DNA of 64,000 nucleotides from Streptomyces lavendulae subsp. lavendulae (GTDB lineage Bacteria > Actinomycetota > Actinomycetes > Streptomycetales > Streptomycetaceae): contig NZ_CP024985.1 in assembly GCF_002803845.1 (NCBI RefSeq), forward strand, positions 6,831,501 to 6,895,500. Reading direction: 5' to 3'. Position numbers and translations under genes: made by a program. Each line of letters starts with the position of its first letter. The first letter of the stretch is position 1. Below are positions 8,089-17,614 of this stretch, piece by piece. The notes under the pieces were generated by a model. The model made no database searches and had not been told where the DNA came from. It saw nothing but the letters and a program-made list of their open reading frames with translations.

Positions 8089-9005
8089 GCGACCACCACG
8101 CCGAGCGCCCCGCGTGGAGCGAGCCGCACCCCGCGTGGAGCGAGTCCGACGCGCCGCCGTCCCCCGTCGCGCCCGCCGCCGGATCCGTCACGCCCGCCGA
8201 CGCCGCCGACGCGGCCCGCCTCGTCGCCTTCGGACTCCAGCCCCGGCTGCTGCCCGCCCGCGACGCGGAGTACTCCGAGCTGCTGCGCCGCTACCGCGAG
8301 GAGCCCGGCTTCGGGCGGCTCGCCGACGCCGTCGCCACCGGCCTCGGCCTCGTCGTCCTGGAGGTGTCCCCCCGCGCGGGGATGGCCGTCGCCGCCGACG
8401 AGGACTCCGTCTTCGCCGTCCGCATGGGCGACTACGCCCGCCGCACCGCCGCCGACGGCGGCGACCGCTTCCTGCACGGCCTGGCCCACCTCGCCGTCGC
8501 CGCCCTGGCCTTCCCCCGTCCCGAGGACCTCGCCGACAACGGGTACATCGGCCGCGTCACCGTCAACGGCGTCGACGCCTTCGTCCGCCAGACCTGCCGC
8601 CGTCTGGAGGAGCGCGCCGAGGAACTCGGCGAGAACACCGACCCCGCCTCCGACGCCCCCGGCCTGGAGGCCGCCTGGCGGGTCTACGCCCGCCGCAGCG
8701 CCACCGGAGCCACCAAGGACGCCCGCCGCCTCGCCGGCTCCACCACCGGCATCGTCGGCAAGGCCGCCGCCTTCCTCACCGAGTCCGGGTTCCTCCAGCG
8801 CACCGGCGACGAGGCCGGCGGCACCTACCGCACCACCCCCCGCTACCAGCTCCAGGTCCGCGACATGGCGGGCAGCGCCGCCATGGCCGAACTCCTGGAA
8901 CTCGGCGTGGTCCCCGTCAGTGACGGCTCCGCCACCCTGCTGCCGCCGCCCGAGGGCGACGACCTGGACCTGGCCGCCGACGCGGGCCTGCCCTTCCACG
9001 CCTGA
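8085..9005 (+). CDS. MukE/JetB-like subunit of an SMC complex
   Basis: The protein has 306 residues from the GTG at 8085, with GAGGAG 9 nt upstream. A flexible, Pro/Ser-rich N-terminus (1-45) is followed by helical segments with winged-helix character: FGRLADAVATGLGLVVLEV, then VRMGDYARRT, then a second module with KDARRLAGSTTGIVGKAAAFLTE ending in strands (YRTTPRYQLQVRDM). Small two-winged-helix proteins of this kind (MukE, MksE, JetB) bind the kleisin and DNA in SMC complexes. The assignment rests mainly on operon position and predicted fold. Confidence 0.6.
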   Translation: MSDHHAERPAWSEPHPAWSESDAPPSPVAPAAGSVTPADAADAARLVAFGLQPRLLPARDAEYSELLRRYREEPGFGRLADAVATGLGLVVLEVSPRAGMAVAADEDSVFAVRMGDYARRTAADGGDRFLHGLAHLAVAALAFPRPEDLADNGYIGRVTVNGVDAFVRQTCRRLEERAEELGENTDPASDAPGLEAAWRVYARRSATGATKDARRLAGSTTGIVGKAAAFLTESGFLQRTGDEAGGTYRTTPRYQLQVRDMAGSAAMAELLELGVVPVSDGSATLLPPPEGDDLDLAADAGLPFHA

Positions 9006-9070
9006 GCCGCACCCGATCCCGTACGCCCCCCACGCACACGACCCACGACAGAGCACGAGAGTCCGCCGCC

Positions 9071-12000
9071 ATGTACGAGCTGTCCCGGATCCGCCTCTAC
9101 TCCATCGGGCCCGCCGGCGCACGCTACGCCGACACCGTGCTCGACCTGCGGGGAGTCGGTGAGCCGGTGCCCCACCCGGCGCCCACCCAGGCGGAGTTCT
9201 TCGAGGACGAGCCCACCGGGCCGCCCCGGCGCCCCGCGCCCGCGGGCGTGCTCTTCCTGGAGAACGGCGGCGGCAAGTCCGTCCTGCTCAAGCTGATCTT
9301 CTCGGTGATGCTCCCCGGCCACCGCAACACCCTCGGCGGCGCCAGCTCCGGCGTGCTGCGCAAGTTCCTGCTCGCCGACGACTGCGGCCACGTCGCCCTG
9401 GAGTGGCAGCACACCCAGACCGGCGAGTGCGTGGTCGTCGGCAAGGTCAGCGAATGGCGCGGCCGCCAGGTCTCCAACGACCCCCGCAAGTTCGCCGAGG
9501 CCTGGTACTCCTTCCGCCCCGGTCCGGGCCTGAGCCTGGACAACCTCCCCGTCGCCGAGGCCACCGCCGTGCGCCCGCCCGTCGAGGGGGCCTCCGGCGC
9601 CCAGGGCCGACGCCGCACCATGAAGGGCTTCCGCGACGCCCTCACCGAGGCCGGGAAGGCGTACCCGCACCTGGAGGTGTACTTCGAGGAGATCCACGAC
9701 CGCTGGAACGAGCACCTCACCGAACTCGGCCTCGACCCCGAACTCTTCCGCTACCAGCGCGAGATGAACGCCGACGAGGGCGAGGCCGCGGGCCTGTTCG
9801 CGGTCAAGAAGGACTCCGACTTCACCGACCTGCTGCTGCGCGCCGTCACCGACACCCGCGACACCGACGGCCTCGCCGACCTGGTCCACGGCTTCGGCAA
9901 CAAGCTGGGCCGCCGCGCCGAGCTGATGGCCGAACGCGACTTCACCGCGGGCTCGGTGGACCTCCTCACCCGCATCGTCGAGGCCGCCGAGACCCGCTCC
10001 CGGCTGCGCGACGTCCACGCCGGCGCCGAACGCCGCACGCGCACCCTCGCCCGGCGGCTGTCCGCCCGCGCCACCGAGGAGCGCGGCCGCGCGGCCGACC
10101 TCGCCCAGCGGGTCACCGGCGCCGCCCACGAGGTCACCGCCGCCGAGGCGCAGCGCACCCGCAGCGCCGCGGTCTCCGCCGAACTCGCCTACCGGCACGC
10201 CTCGCTGGCCCTGACCGTGGCCGACAAGGCCGCCGCCGCCCAGCGCCGCGAGCTCCTCGAAGCCCGCACCCTGCACTCCGCCTGGCAGGCCGCCGAGACC
10301 GTGCTGCGCCACCGCGCCGCCGCCGACCGCTCCGCCCGGGTCGCCGCCGCGATCCTGGAGGCCGAGCGGGACGCGGCCCCGGCACTGGCCGCGCGCGCCA
10401 CGGCCGCCGGCGAGCTGGTACGGGCCCTGCACACCGCCGCCGAACAGGGCGAGCGGGCCGCCAACGAGGAGGAGGAGCGCTCCGCCGGGCTCCAGGAGAT
10501 CGGCGAGACCGCCCACCGCGACGCCACCTCCGCCGCCACCACCGCCCAGCGCGCCCGCAGCGAGGCCGAACACCTGCGCACCCGCCTCGCCGAGGTCGAG
10601 CAGGAGACCGCCGAGGCCGTGAAGGCCGGCTGGCTCGACGACACCGCGCCCGACGCCGACCCGGCCCGCGCGGCGCTCGCCGCCAGCGACGCCGAGAAGG
10701 CCGCCGTCGCCGCCTGGGAGGAGTCCCGCGAGGCCGCCCGCGCCGCCGCCGACGCCGCCCGCGAGGCCACCGCCGCCGAATCCCGCGCCGAGCTCACCGC
10801 AGCCCGCGCCGCCGATGCCGCCGACGCCGCCGAAGCCGCCCACGCGGCCGAGGAACGCGCCGCCGCCTCCCTGGCCGCGTCCCCGCGCCTCGCGGACCTC
10901 CTGGGCCTGCCGTCGGCCCCCGACACCTTCCTGCCGCGCCCGCGCGCCGGTGTGCAGCCCGCCTCCGCCCCGGCGGGCGCGGCCGGGCCGGGCCCGTCCA
11001 GGGCCGCGGACGCCGGTGGCGCCGCCGGGCAGCCGGGCGCCCAGGGCTCCGCCGCCGCGGTCCCCGCGTCCGCCGCGGCCCCCGGCGGCCTGACCGTGGC
11101 CGACCTCGACCGGGGCTCCGACGAGCTGGTCCGGCTGCTGGCCGACACCGTCGGCTCCGCCGAACGCCAGCTGTTCGAGCTGCGCACCGCCGCCGCCGAC
11201 GACGCCCGCATCCTCGGCGCCCTCGGCGACGGCGGCCTGCTGCCGCCCGGCCCCGATGTCCTCGCCACCGTCGAGTACCTCGGCGAACACGGCATCCCGG
11301 CCCTGCCCGGCTGGCGCTACCTCGCCCAGTCCGTGGACCCGGCCGACCACGCCGCCGTCCTCGCCGCCCGCCCCGAACTCGTCGACGGCGTCGTGATCAC
11401 CGACCCCGACACCCACAGCCGTGCCCGCGAGGTCCTCTCCGCCGCCGCGCTGCTGCCCCGCTCCACGGTCGCCGTCGGCACCGCCGCGGCCCTGCTGGCG
11501 CCCGTACCGCCGGCCGGGGACACCGACGGCGTCTTTCTCGTCCCGCCGAACCCGGCCATGCACGACGAGCACGCCGCCGACGAGGAGCGCCAGGCGCTGC
11601 GCGCCCGCGCCACGGCCCGCGACACGGAGATCCGCGACCTCGCCGCCCGTCTCTCCGGCGACCGCGAGCTCGCCGCCCGGCTCGCCTCCTGGCGCACCGG
11701 CTGCCCGCCCGGCCGCCTCGCCCAGCTCGCCGAACACGCCGCCGCCGCCCGGACCTTCGCCGAGGAGGCCGACGCCGAGCTCGCGGAGGCCCGTACCGTA
11801 CGCGCCGAGGCCGACGAGGCCGCCGCCGACGCGGCCCGGGTCCGCGACGAGCGCCAGGAGACCGCCCAGCGCGCCCGCCGCGCCGCCGACGCCCTCTCCG
11901 GGCTCGCCCACCGCCTGCGCGAGCGCTCCGGCTGGCAGACGAAGGCCCGCGAACTCGCCGAGGAGGCCGCCGAGTCCGAGGCCCGCGCCGAGGCCTGCCT

Positions 12001-13807
12001 GGACCGGGCCCGCGCCGCCGACGAGGACCGCCGGGCCGCCCAGCGCGCCGCCGACGACGCCCGCCGCACCGCCCGCGCCCTGCGCGCCGAGCGCGCCGAG
12101 ATCGCCGGCGCCCCCGACCAGCTGCCCGACGAGGACGCCCCGCGCGCCCCGCTCCCCGACCTGCGCGAGGCCTACCGGGCCGCCTCCCGGCTCTACGAGA
12201 AGGTCGGCGTCGGCGCCGACCTGCGCGCCGAACAGGCCCGCGCCGAGAGCGACGAGAGCGCCGCCCTCGCCGAACTCGACCGCCTCACCAACAAGGTCCG
12301 CACCCGCGCCGCCCAGCTCCTCGAAGGCACCGACGGCGCCGACGGCCCCTCCCGGCAGGCCGCCGCCGCCCGCGCCGAGGCCCTCGTACAGATGCTGGAA
12401 TCCCGGGCGTCCACCGCGAGCGAGCAGCTCGGCCGGCTGCGCGGCGAGGCCGAACGGCACGCCCCGGCCGACGGCGAGGCCCACACCGAACTGCCCGAAG
12501 AGCTGGTCCCGGCCGACGTGGAACAGGCCCAGGGCCTGCTGCGCACGGCCACCGCCCAGCTCGCCGCGCACTCCGCCGCCGTCGAGAGCGCCCGCGCCGC
12601 CCACGCCGACCTGCTGCGCGCCCACCGCGCGGCCGAGGACGGCGCCGGGGGCTTCGACGAGACCGCGGCCCTCCTGCGGGACCTGCTGCGCGACCACAGC
12701 CACCCGGAGGACGAGCAGGAGCCGGTCGCGCACCAGGGCAGCCTGGAGGAGGCCCGGCAGTCCGCCACCGAGGCCCGCCGCTCCCTGCGCGGCTGCGCGG
12801 CCGACCTCTCGGCCGCCGAGTCCGCGGTGCGCGAGGCGAGCGACGTCCTGGTCCGGCACGCCAACGCCACCCGCTACGAGCAGGTGCGCACCCCCGCCCG
12901 CCAGCAGATCCGCGAACTGCCCGCCTCCGCACTGCCCGAACACGCCGCCGCATGGGCCGCGGCCTTCGCGCCCCGGCTGCGCGTCCTGACCGACGAGCTC
13001 GCCCAGCTGGAGCGCAACCGCGACAGCATCGTCGACCGGCTCCGCGGCCTCGTCGAATCCGCCCTGGCCACCCTGCGGTCCGCGCAGCGGCTCTCCCAGC
13101 TGCCGGAGGGCCTGGGGGAGTGGTCGGGACAGGAGTTCCTGCGCATCCGCTTCGAGGAGCCCGACCAGGCCACGCTCACCGAGCGGCTGGGCGAGGTCAT
13201 CGACGAGGCCACCCGCTCCGCCGTCAAGAAGAACAGCAGCGCCTCCTTCGGCGAGGGCGGCCGCCGCGACGGCATGTCCCTGCTGCTGCGCGGCGTCCAG
13301 GCGGCCCTCGAACCCAAGGGCATCGCCGTGGAGATCCTCAAGCCGGACGCCGTGCTGCGCGCCGAGCGCGTCCCGGTCGGCCAGATGGGCGACGTCTTCT
13401 CCGGCGGCCAGCTGCTGACCGCCGCCATCGCGCTGTACTGCACCATGGCGGCGCTGCGCAGCAACGACCGCGGCCGCGACAAGCACCGCCACGCGGGCAC
13501 GCTGTTCCTGGACAACCCGATCGGGCGCGCGAACGCGACCTACCTCCTGGAACTCCAGCGGGCCGTCTCCGACGCGCTCGGGGTCCAGCTGCTCTACACG
13601 ACGGGCCTCTTCGACACCACGGCCCTCGCCGAGTTCCCGCTGGTCATCCGGCTGCGCAACGATGCCGACCTGCGGGCGGGCCTGAAGTACATCAGCGTCG
13701 AGGAGCACCTGCGGCCCGGTCTGCCGCAGCAGTCCCCGGACGGGGAGACCATCCACGGAGAGATCACGGCGACCCGCATGTTCCGCCGCTCGGCCGCCAC
13801 TTCCTGA
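9071..13807 (+). CDS. Giant SMC-like ATPase (MukB/JetC-like)
   Basis: The protein has 1578 residues. The N-terminal half of the ATPase head has a Walker A motif ENGGGKS (64-70). Long Ala/Arg/Glu-rich coiled coil runs from about 300 to 620. A globular hinge-like domain lies near 690-850 (strands such as DGVVITDPDTHSRA). A second coiled coil spans about 850-1370. The C-terminal head has the ABC signature VFSGGQ (S1444, G1445, G1446) and Walker B LFLDN (D1481). The residue after the Walker B Asp is Asn, not the usual Glu. SMC ATPases entrap or extrude DNA loops. JetC does this in plasmid defence and MukB in chromosome folding. It is longer than typical JetC. It is the last gene before a strong terminator. 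Confidence 0.8.
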   Translation: MYELSRIRLYSIGPAGARYADTVLDLRGVGEPVPHPAPTQAEFFEDEPTGPPRRPAPAGVLFLENGGGKSVLLKLIFSVMLPGHRNTLGGASSGVLRKFLLADDCGHVALEWQHTQTGECVVVGKVSEWRGRQVSNDPRKFAEAWYSFRPGPGLSLDNLPVAEATAVRPPVEGASGAQGRRRTMKGFRDALTEAGKAYPHLEVYFEEIHDRWNEHLTELGLDPELFRYQREMNADEGEAAGLFAVKKDSDFTDLLLRAVTDTRDTDGLADLVHGFGNKLGRRAELMAERDFTAGSVDLLTRIVEAAETRSRLRDVHAGAERRTRTLARRLSARATEERGRAADLAQRVTGAAHEVTAAEAQRTRSAAVSAELAYRHASLALTVADKAAAAQRRELLEARTLHSAWQAAETVLRHRAAADRSARVAAAILEAERDAAPALAARATAAGELVRALHTAAEQGERAANEEEERSAGLQEIGETAHRDATSAATTAQRARSEAEHLRTRLAEVEQETAEAVKAGWLDDTAPDADPARAALAASDAEKAAVAAWEESREAARAAADAAREATAAESRAELTAARAADAADAAEAAHAAEERAAASLAASPRLADLLGLPSAPDTFLPRPRAGVQPASAPAGAAGPGPSRAADAGGAAGQPGAQGSAAAVPASAAAPGGLTVADLDRGSDELVRLLADTVGSAERQLFELRTAAADDARILGALGDGGLLPPGPDVLATVEYLGEHGIPALPGWRYLAQSVDPADHAAVLAARPELVDGVVITDPDTHSRAREVLSAAALLPRSTVAVGTAAALLAPVPPAGDTDGVFLVPPNPAMHDEHAADEERQALRARATARDTEIRDLAARLSGDRELAARLASWRTGCPPGRLAQLAEHAAAARTFAEEADAELAEARTVRAEADEAAADAARVRDERQETAQRARRAADALSGLAHRLRERSGWQTKARELAEEAAESEARAEACLDRARAADEDRRAAQRAADDARRTARALRAERAEIAGAPDQLPDEDAPRAPLPDLREAYRAASRLYEKVGVGADLRAEQARAESDESAALAELDRLTNKVRTRAAQLLEGTDGADGPSRQAAAARAEALVQMLESRASTASEQLGRLRGEAERHAPADGEAHTELPEELVPADVEQAQGLLRTATAQLAAHSAAVESARAAHADLLRAHRAAEDGAGGFDETAALLRDLLRDHSHPEDEQEPVAHQGSLEEARQSATEARRSLRGCAADLSAAESAVREASDVLVRHANATRYEQVRTPARQQIRELPASALPEHAAAWAAAFAPRLRVLTDELAQLERNRDSIVDRLRGLVESALATLRSAQRLSQLPEGLGEWSGQEFLRIRFEEPDQATLTERLGEVIDEATRSAVKKNSSASFGEGGRRDGMSLLLRGVQAALEPKGIAVEILKPDAVLRAERVPVGQMGDVFSGGQLLTAAIALYCTMAALRSNDRGRDKHRHAGTLFLDNPIGRANATYLLELQRAVSDALGVQLLYTTGLFDTTALAEFPLVIRLRNDADLRAGLKYISVEEHLRPGLPQQSPDGETIHGEITATRMFRRSAATS

Positions 13808-13820
13808 CCGCCCGCCGGCC

Positions 13821-13869
13821 CCGCGGTCCCCGCAGGCCCCGGTAGCCGCGGGGCCTGCGGGGACCGCGG
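13821..13869. terminator. Perfect 20-bp stem, bidirectional terminator
   Basis: The left arm 13821-13840 (CCGCGGTCCCCGCAGGCCCC) and right arm 13850-13869 pair perfectly over 20 bp around a 9-nt loop. The element lies between two convergent genes and likely stops transcription from both sides. No long U tract follows, as is usual in Streptomyces. Confidence 0.8.
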
Positions 13870-13870
13870 G

Positions 13871-14275
13871 CTACCGGGGCCGGGGGGTCGCCCCGCGCGG
13901 GTCGCCCACGCCCCGGCCCGGGAGCCCGGGGGAGCGCGCCGCCCGGGCCTCGCGGGCCGCGCTGCTCGGCTGGGACACCACGCCGCCGCGCTGGTTCCAC
14001 ATCTGCCGGGTGATCCACACGTCCAGCACCGCCCAGGTGGCCACGACCGTCCCGGCTATCCCGCAGATCACCATCGGAAAGGCCAGCCAGGAGCCCGTCA
14101 CCGCGAGGAAGAAGGTGATCGTGGCCTCGGTCAGGGTCACCGCCACGATCAGCAGCGCCCGCACCGCGGACGCACGTACCGGGTCCGGCATGCGGCGCCG
14201 GCGGGCCGGTTCCTCCACCCACAGGCCCCGTCCCGGCATCCGCGTCGCCGCGCCGTCCTCTTCGTACATCCTCAT
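13871..14275 (-). CDS. Small two-helix membrane protein
   Basis: The protein has 134 residues, starting at the ATG at 14275 with GGAAG about 10 nt upstream; a second ATG lies at 14269. An Arg-rich N-terminal cytoplasmic part (about 20-40) precedes two membrane helices: ALLIVAVTLTEATITFFLAV and FPMVICGIAGTVVATWAVL. A charged Gly/Pro/Arg tail follows. I do not recognise a family. It converges on the SMC-like operon and is divergent from the conservon. Confidence 0.65.
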   Translation of the reverse strand: MRMYEEDGAATRMPGRGLWVEEPARRRRMPDPVRASAVRALLIVAVTLTEATITFFLAVTGSWLAFPMVICGIAGTVVATWAVLDVWITRQMWNQRGGVVSQPSSAAREARAARSPGLPGRGVGDPRGATPRPR

Positions 14276-14662
14276 GGTCCGCTCACTTCCCGCCCCGGGG
14301 CCGGCCATGCCCGCCGTGCCCGTTCGCGCCCTCGTCCTGTCAGACGTGCGGGGCCGCCCGGAGATTCCCGCACCGCGCGGGCGTCCCGGACGTCCGCTCC
14401 GCCGACAATGATCGCGGAAGGAAGAATTCCAGCCATCCATCCGATTGCGGGGACCGAGGCCCCAGCGAGTGTCATCTGCCACATATCGGGCCGGACTTGA
14501 CCGGAAGTATCGGACAACTCGTGATCTACGCCCAGGGGTCAGGCCGAAAACGTCCGGACACGCCTTCGAAGCCGCAGCCCGGCAGTAGTAGGCTCACGCC
14601 GTTTAAATGACGGAACACCAACCTCCGGCACGGGGGTTGAGCTGGGGGAGGCTGGGGAGGCC
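14276..14662. other. Intergenic gap upstream of the conservon
   Basis: This gap separates divergent genes. It holds a possible promoter for the conservon (listed separately) and no open frame that I would accept. Confidence 0.4.
14565..14594 (+). promoter_or_regulatory. Candidate conservon promoter
   Basis: TTCGAA (14565-14570) and TAGGCT (14589-14594) are separated by 18 nt and would start a leader of about 60 nt before the cvnA ATG. The -35 match is weak, so this is tentative. Confidence 0.3.
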
Positions 14663-17614
14663 ATGCGCTTTCGCGGGAAGTCCATCCGCCGGAAGATCGT
14701 GGCGTTGCTCTTGGTGCCGCTCGTCTCCCTGACCGCCCTGTGGGGCTTCTCCACGGTCATCACCGGCCGCGAGGCGATCCAGCTGCTCGACGTCGCGTAC
14801 GTCATCGACAAGGTCGGCTACCCCATCGAGGACGTCGTCCGCGTCATCCAGAAGGAACGCCGCCAGACCCTGGTCGTGATCGGCGACCCCACCGCCGCCG
14901 CCGCGGCCGCCGAACTCACCAAGAGCCGTACCGCCACCGACGCCATGGTCCGCGAGATCACCGTGCGCGCCGGCGATCCCAAGGTCTCCGACGAGCTCAG
15001 CCCGCAGGCCCGCGCCCGGCTGCGCTCCATCCTCGACGCCCTCCACGGCATCGCCGCGCTGCGCAGCTCCGTCGACCGCAGCTCCCTCGCCCCCGGCCAG
15101 GCCCTGGAGCTCTACAGCCGGCTGGTCGACCCCTGCTACGAGTTCCTGATGAACCTCCACGCCCTGGAGAACGTGGAGATGGACAAGCAGGGCCGCGCCC
15201 TCGTCGGCATCACCCGCGCCCGCGAGACCCTCGCGCGCGAGGACGCGGTCATCGCCGCGACCCTCGCCGCCCGCAACGTCAGCGCGCCCGACGTGCGGCA
15301 CGTCTCCGACCTCGCCGCCAACCGCGGCCTGCTGTACGAGTTCAACCTCGCGATCCTCCCGGCCGAGGACCGCGTGCTCTTCGAGCGGTACTGGAAGGGC
15401 CCGGAGACCAAGGCCCTGCGTGACGCGGAGGAACGGTTCATCGCCGCCGGCCCCGGCAAGAACCCCCGTGCCGTCACCGCCGCCCAGTGGGACGAGGCCG
15501 CGGGCAAGGTCCTCGACGACCTCGCCGCCATGGGCACCGCCGCGGGCGACCGCTACCAGAAGCGCGTCAAGCCGGTCGCGATGGGAGTGCTCGTCCAGGC
15601 CGCCGTCGCGGGCGTCCTCGGCTTCATCGCCCTCGCGTTCTCCGTCGTCCTGTCCGTCCGCATCGGCCGCGACCTCATCCGCGACCTCTCGCAGCTGCGC
15701 AAGGACGCCCACGAGGCCTCCGGCGTCCGGCTGCCCAGCGTGATGCGCCGCCTCGCCGCGGGCGAGACCGTCGACGTGGAGACCGAGGCGCCCCGCCTCG
15801 AATTCGAGAAGGACGAGGTCGGCCAGGTCGGCCTGGCCCTCAACAGCCTCCAGCGCGCCGCCGTCGAGGCGGCCGTCAAGCAGGCAGAGCTGCGCCGCGG
15901 CGTCTCCGAGGTGTTCGTGAACCTCGCGCGCCGCAACCAGGTGCTCCTGCACCGCCAGCTGACCCTCCTCGACACCATGGAACGGCGCACCGAGGACGCC
16001 GAGGAACTCGCCGACCTCTTCCGCCTCGACCACATGACCACCCGCATGCGCCGCCACGCCGAGGGCCTGGTGATCCTCTCCGGCGCCGCCCCCTCCCGCC
16101 AGTGGCGCAAGCCCGTCCAGCTGATGGACGTCGTACGGGCCGCGGTCGCCGAGGTCGAGGACTACGAACGCATCGAGGTCCGCCGGCTGGCGCGCCTGGG
16201 CATCGAGGGCCCCGCCGTCGCGGACGTCACCCACCTGATCGCCGAACTCCTGGAGAACGCCACGGTGTTCTCGCCCCCGCACACGGCGGTCCAGGTCCAC
16301 GGCGAACGCGTGGCGAACGGTTTCACCCTGGAGATCCACGACCGCGGCCTCGGCATGAACCCCGAGGCGCTCCTGGACGCGAACCTGCGGCTCGCGGAGA
16401 CCCCCGAGTTCGAGCTCTCCGACACCGACCGCCTCGGCCTCTTCGTCGTCAGCCGCCTCGCGCGCCGCCACGGCGTCAAGGTGGTCCTCCAGACCAGCCC
16501 CTACGGAGGCACCACCGCGGTGGTGTTCCTGCCCGCCGAGCTCCTCACCGAGGCCCCCGACACCAACGGCACCGGCATCCGCCTGGGCGGCATCAAGGGC
16601 GCCAGGGCGACCCCGGGCCTCATCGGCGGCCAGGGCGCCAAGGGGGTCAAGGCCGCCCCCGTCCCCAAGCCGTCCGGCCGCCCGGTGCACGCCGCCGTCG
16701 ACCGCGCGTCCTCGCCGCCCCGCCCGCTGGCCGCCGGCGTGCTGAACGGACCCGTCGAGCTGGAGGCGCCCGTCGGGGCGCTCGGCCTCGACGGACCGGA
16801 CGGCCTCGACGACCTCACCCCGGGCATCCCCGGCCTCACCGGAGTCGGCGGCCGCCCGCCCATGGCCTCCCTCGACGACGAGACCCCGCCCGGCGGCATC
16901 TCGCGCACCGCCCTGCTGGGGCTGCGCGCCGCGGACCGCCCCCACAGCGACCGGCACCCCGAGCGCGGCGCCTGGAAGGGCGACCGGATCGGTGAGCGGA
17001 TCGGCGACCGCGGCCCGGACCGCCACCGGGAGCGGAGCCGGGACACCGACCCCGAGTCCGGCCGCACCCGTACCCGCGCCACCGGCCGCGAACGGGAGCC
17101 GCTGCCCCCCACGGGCCCGGTCCGCCTGGAGCGCCCCCACCAGGACCCGGTGCACCCGGACGCCCCCCGTACGGGCGCGGCCGTCCCGCTGCCCCGGCGC
17201 CACCCCACCCCGACCCTGGTCGCGGAACACGGCCGCCGCGTCGAGCCCCGCCCGGCGACCGCGGGGTCCCGGCCCCCGGCCACGGCCGGCCCGCGGTCCG
17301 CGGAGACCGACGGGGGCGCGCAGCCCCGTACGTCCCCGGCGGCGCCCGCGTCCGGCCCCGGCGGGCTGCCCCGCCGGGTGCGCCAGGCGAACCTCGCGCC
17401 CCAGCTCAAGAACGCCCCGGCCGCCGCCGGGGCCGGGACCGACTCCGATCCGGTGACCGACCGCGACGCGGAGGCCGTGCGCGCGCGCATGTCCGCCCTC
17501 CAGCGCGGCTGGACGGCGGGCCGTGACCAGTACGCACAGCAGCAGTCCGAGGCCGAGGCCGGCACCCCCGCCGCCAGCGGTCCCGCGCACGAGAACGAAG
17601 GGGACGGTCGATGA
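14663..17614 (+). CDS. cvnA: Conservon sensor kinase-like protein CvnA
   Basis: The protein has 983 residues. Membrane helix 1 lies near residues 10-30 and helix 2 near 305-332. Between them is a large extracellular helical sensor region of nitrate-sensor type. A HAMP-like linker (about 333-390) and a helical dimerisation region follow. The histidine-kinase ATPase domain has N-box ELLENATVFSPP (about 527) and G boxes DRGLGMN (about 560) and GLFVVSRLARRHG. The last 350 residues are Pro/Arg-rich and disordered. CvnA proteins work with CvnB-D as a membrane-linked, G-protein-like signalling set. I see no classic phosphorylated His box. The start ATG follows a GGGGAGGC stretch, and the stop overlaps cvnB as ATGA. 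Confidence 0.92.
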   Translation: MRFRGKSIRRKIVALLLVPLVSLTALWGFSTVITGREAIQLLDVAYVIDKVGYPIEDVVRVIQKERRQTLVVIGDPTAAAAAAELTKSRTATDAMVREITVRAGDPKVSDELSPQARARLRSILDALHGIAALRSSVDRSSLAPGQALELYSRLVDPCYEFLMNLHALENVEMDKQGRALVGITRARETLAREDAVIAATLAARNVSAPDVRHVSDLAANRGLLYEFNLAILPAEDRVLFERYWKGPETKALRDAEERFIAAGPGKNPRAVTAAQWDEAAGKVLDDLAAMGTAAGDRYQKRVKPVAMGVLVQAAVAGVLGFIALAFSVVLSVRIGRDLIRDLSQLRKDAHEASGVRLPSVMRRLAAGETVDVETEAPRLEFEKDEVGQVGLALNSLQRAAVEAAVKQAELRRGVSEVFVNLARRNQVLLHRQLTLLDTMERRTEDAEELADLFRLDHMTTRMRRHAEGLVILSGAAPSRQWRKPVQLMDVVRAAVAEVEDYERIEVRRLARLGIEGPAVADVTHLIAELLENATVFSPPHTAVQVHGERVANGFTLEIHDRGLGMNPEALLDANLRLAETPEFELSDTDRLGLFVVSRLARRHGVKVVLQTSPYGGTTAVVFLPAELLTEAPDTNGTGIRLGGIKGARATPGLIGGQGAKGVKAAPVPKPSGRPVHAAVDRASSPPRPLAAGVLNGPVELEAPVGALGLDGPDGLDDLTPGIPGLTGVGGRPPMASLDDETPPGGISRTALLGLRAADRPHSDRHPERGAWKGDRIGERIGDRGPDRHRERSRDTDPESGRTRTRATGREREPLPPTGPVRLERPHQDPVHPDAPRTGAAVPLPRRHPTPTLVAEHGRRVEPRPATAGSRPPATAGPRSAETDGGAQPRTSPAAPASGPGGLPRRVRQANLAPQLKNAPAAAGAGTDSDPVTDRDAEAVRARMSALQRGWTAGRDQYAQQQSEAEAGTPAASGPAHENEGDGR

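Noticed and set aside
8843..13756. A 1637-residue open frame antisense to the SMC-like gene
   Set aside because: It is a shadow of GC-rich codon bias. The product is Gly/Ala/Val repeats without any domain, and the sense strand has a complete SMC ATPase with motifs.
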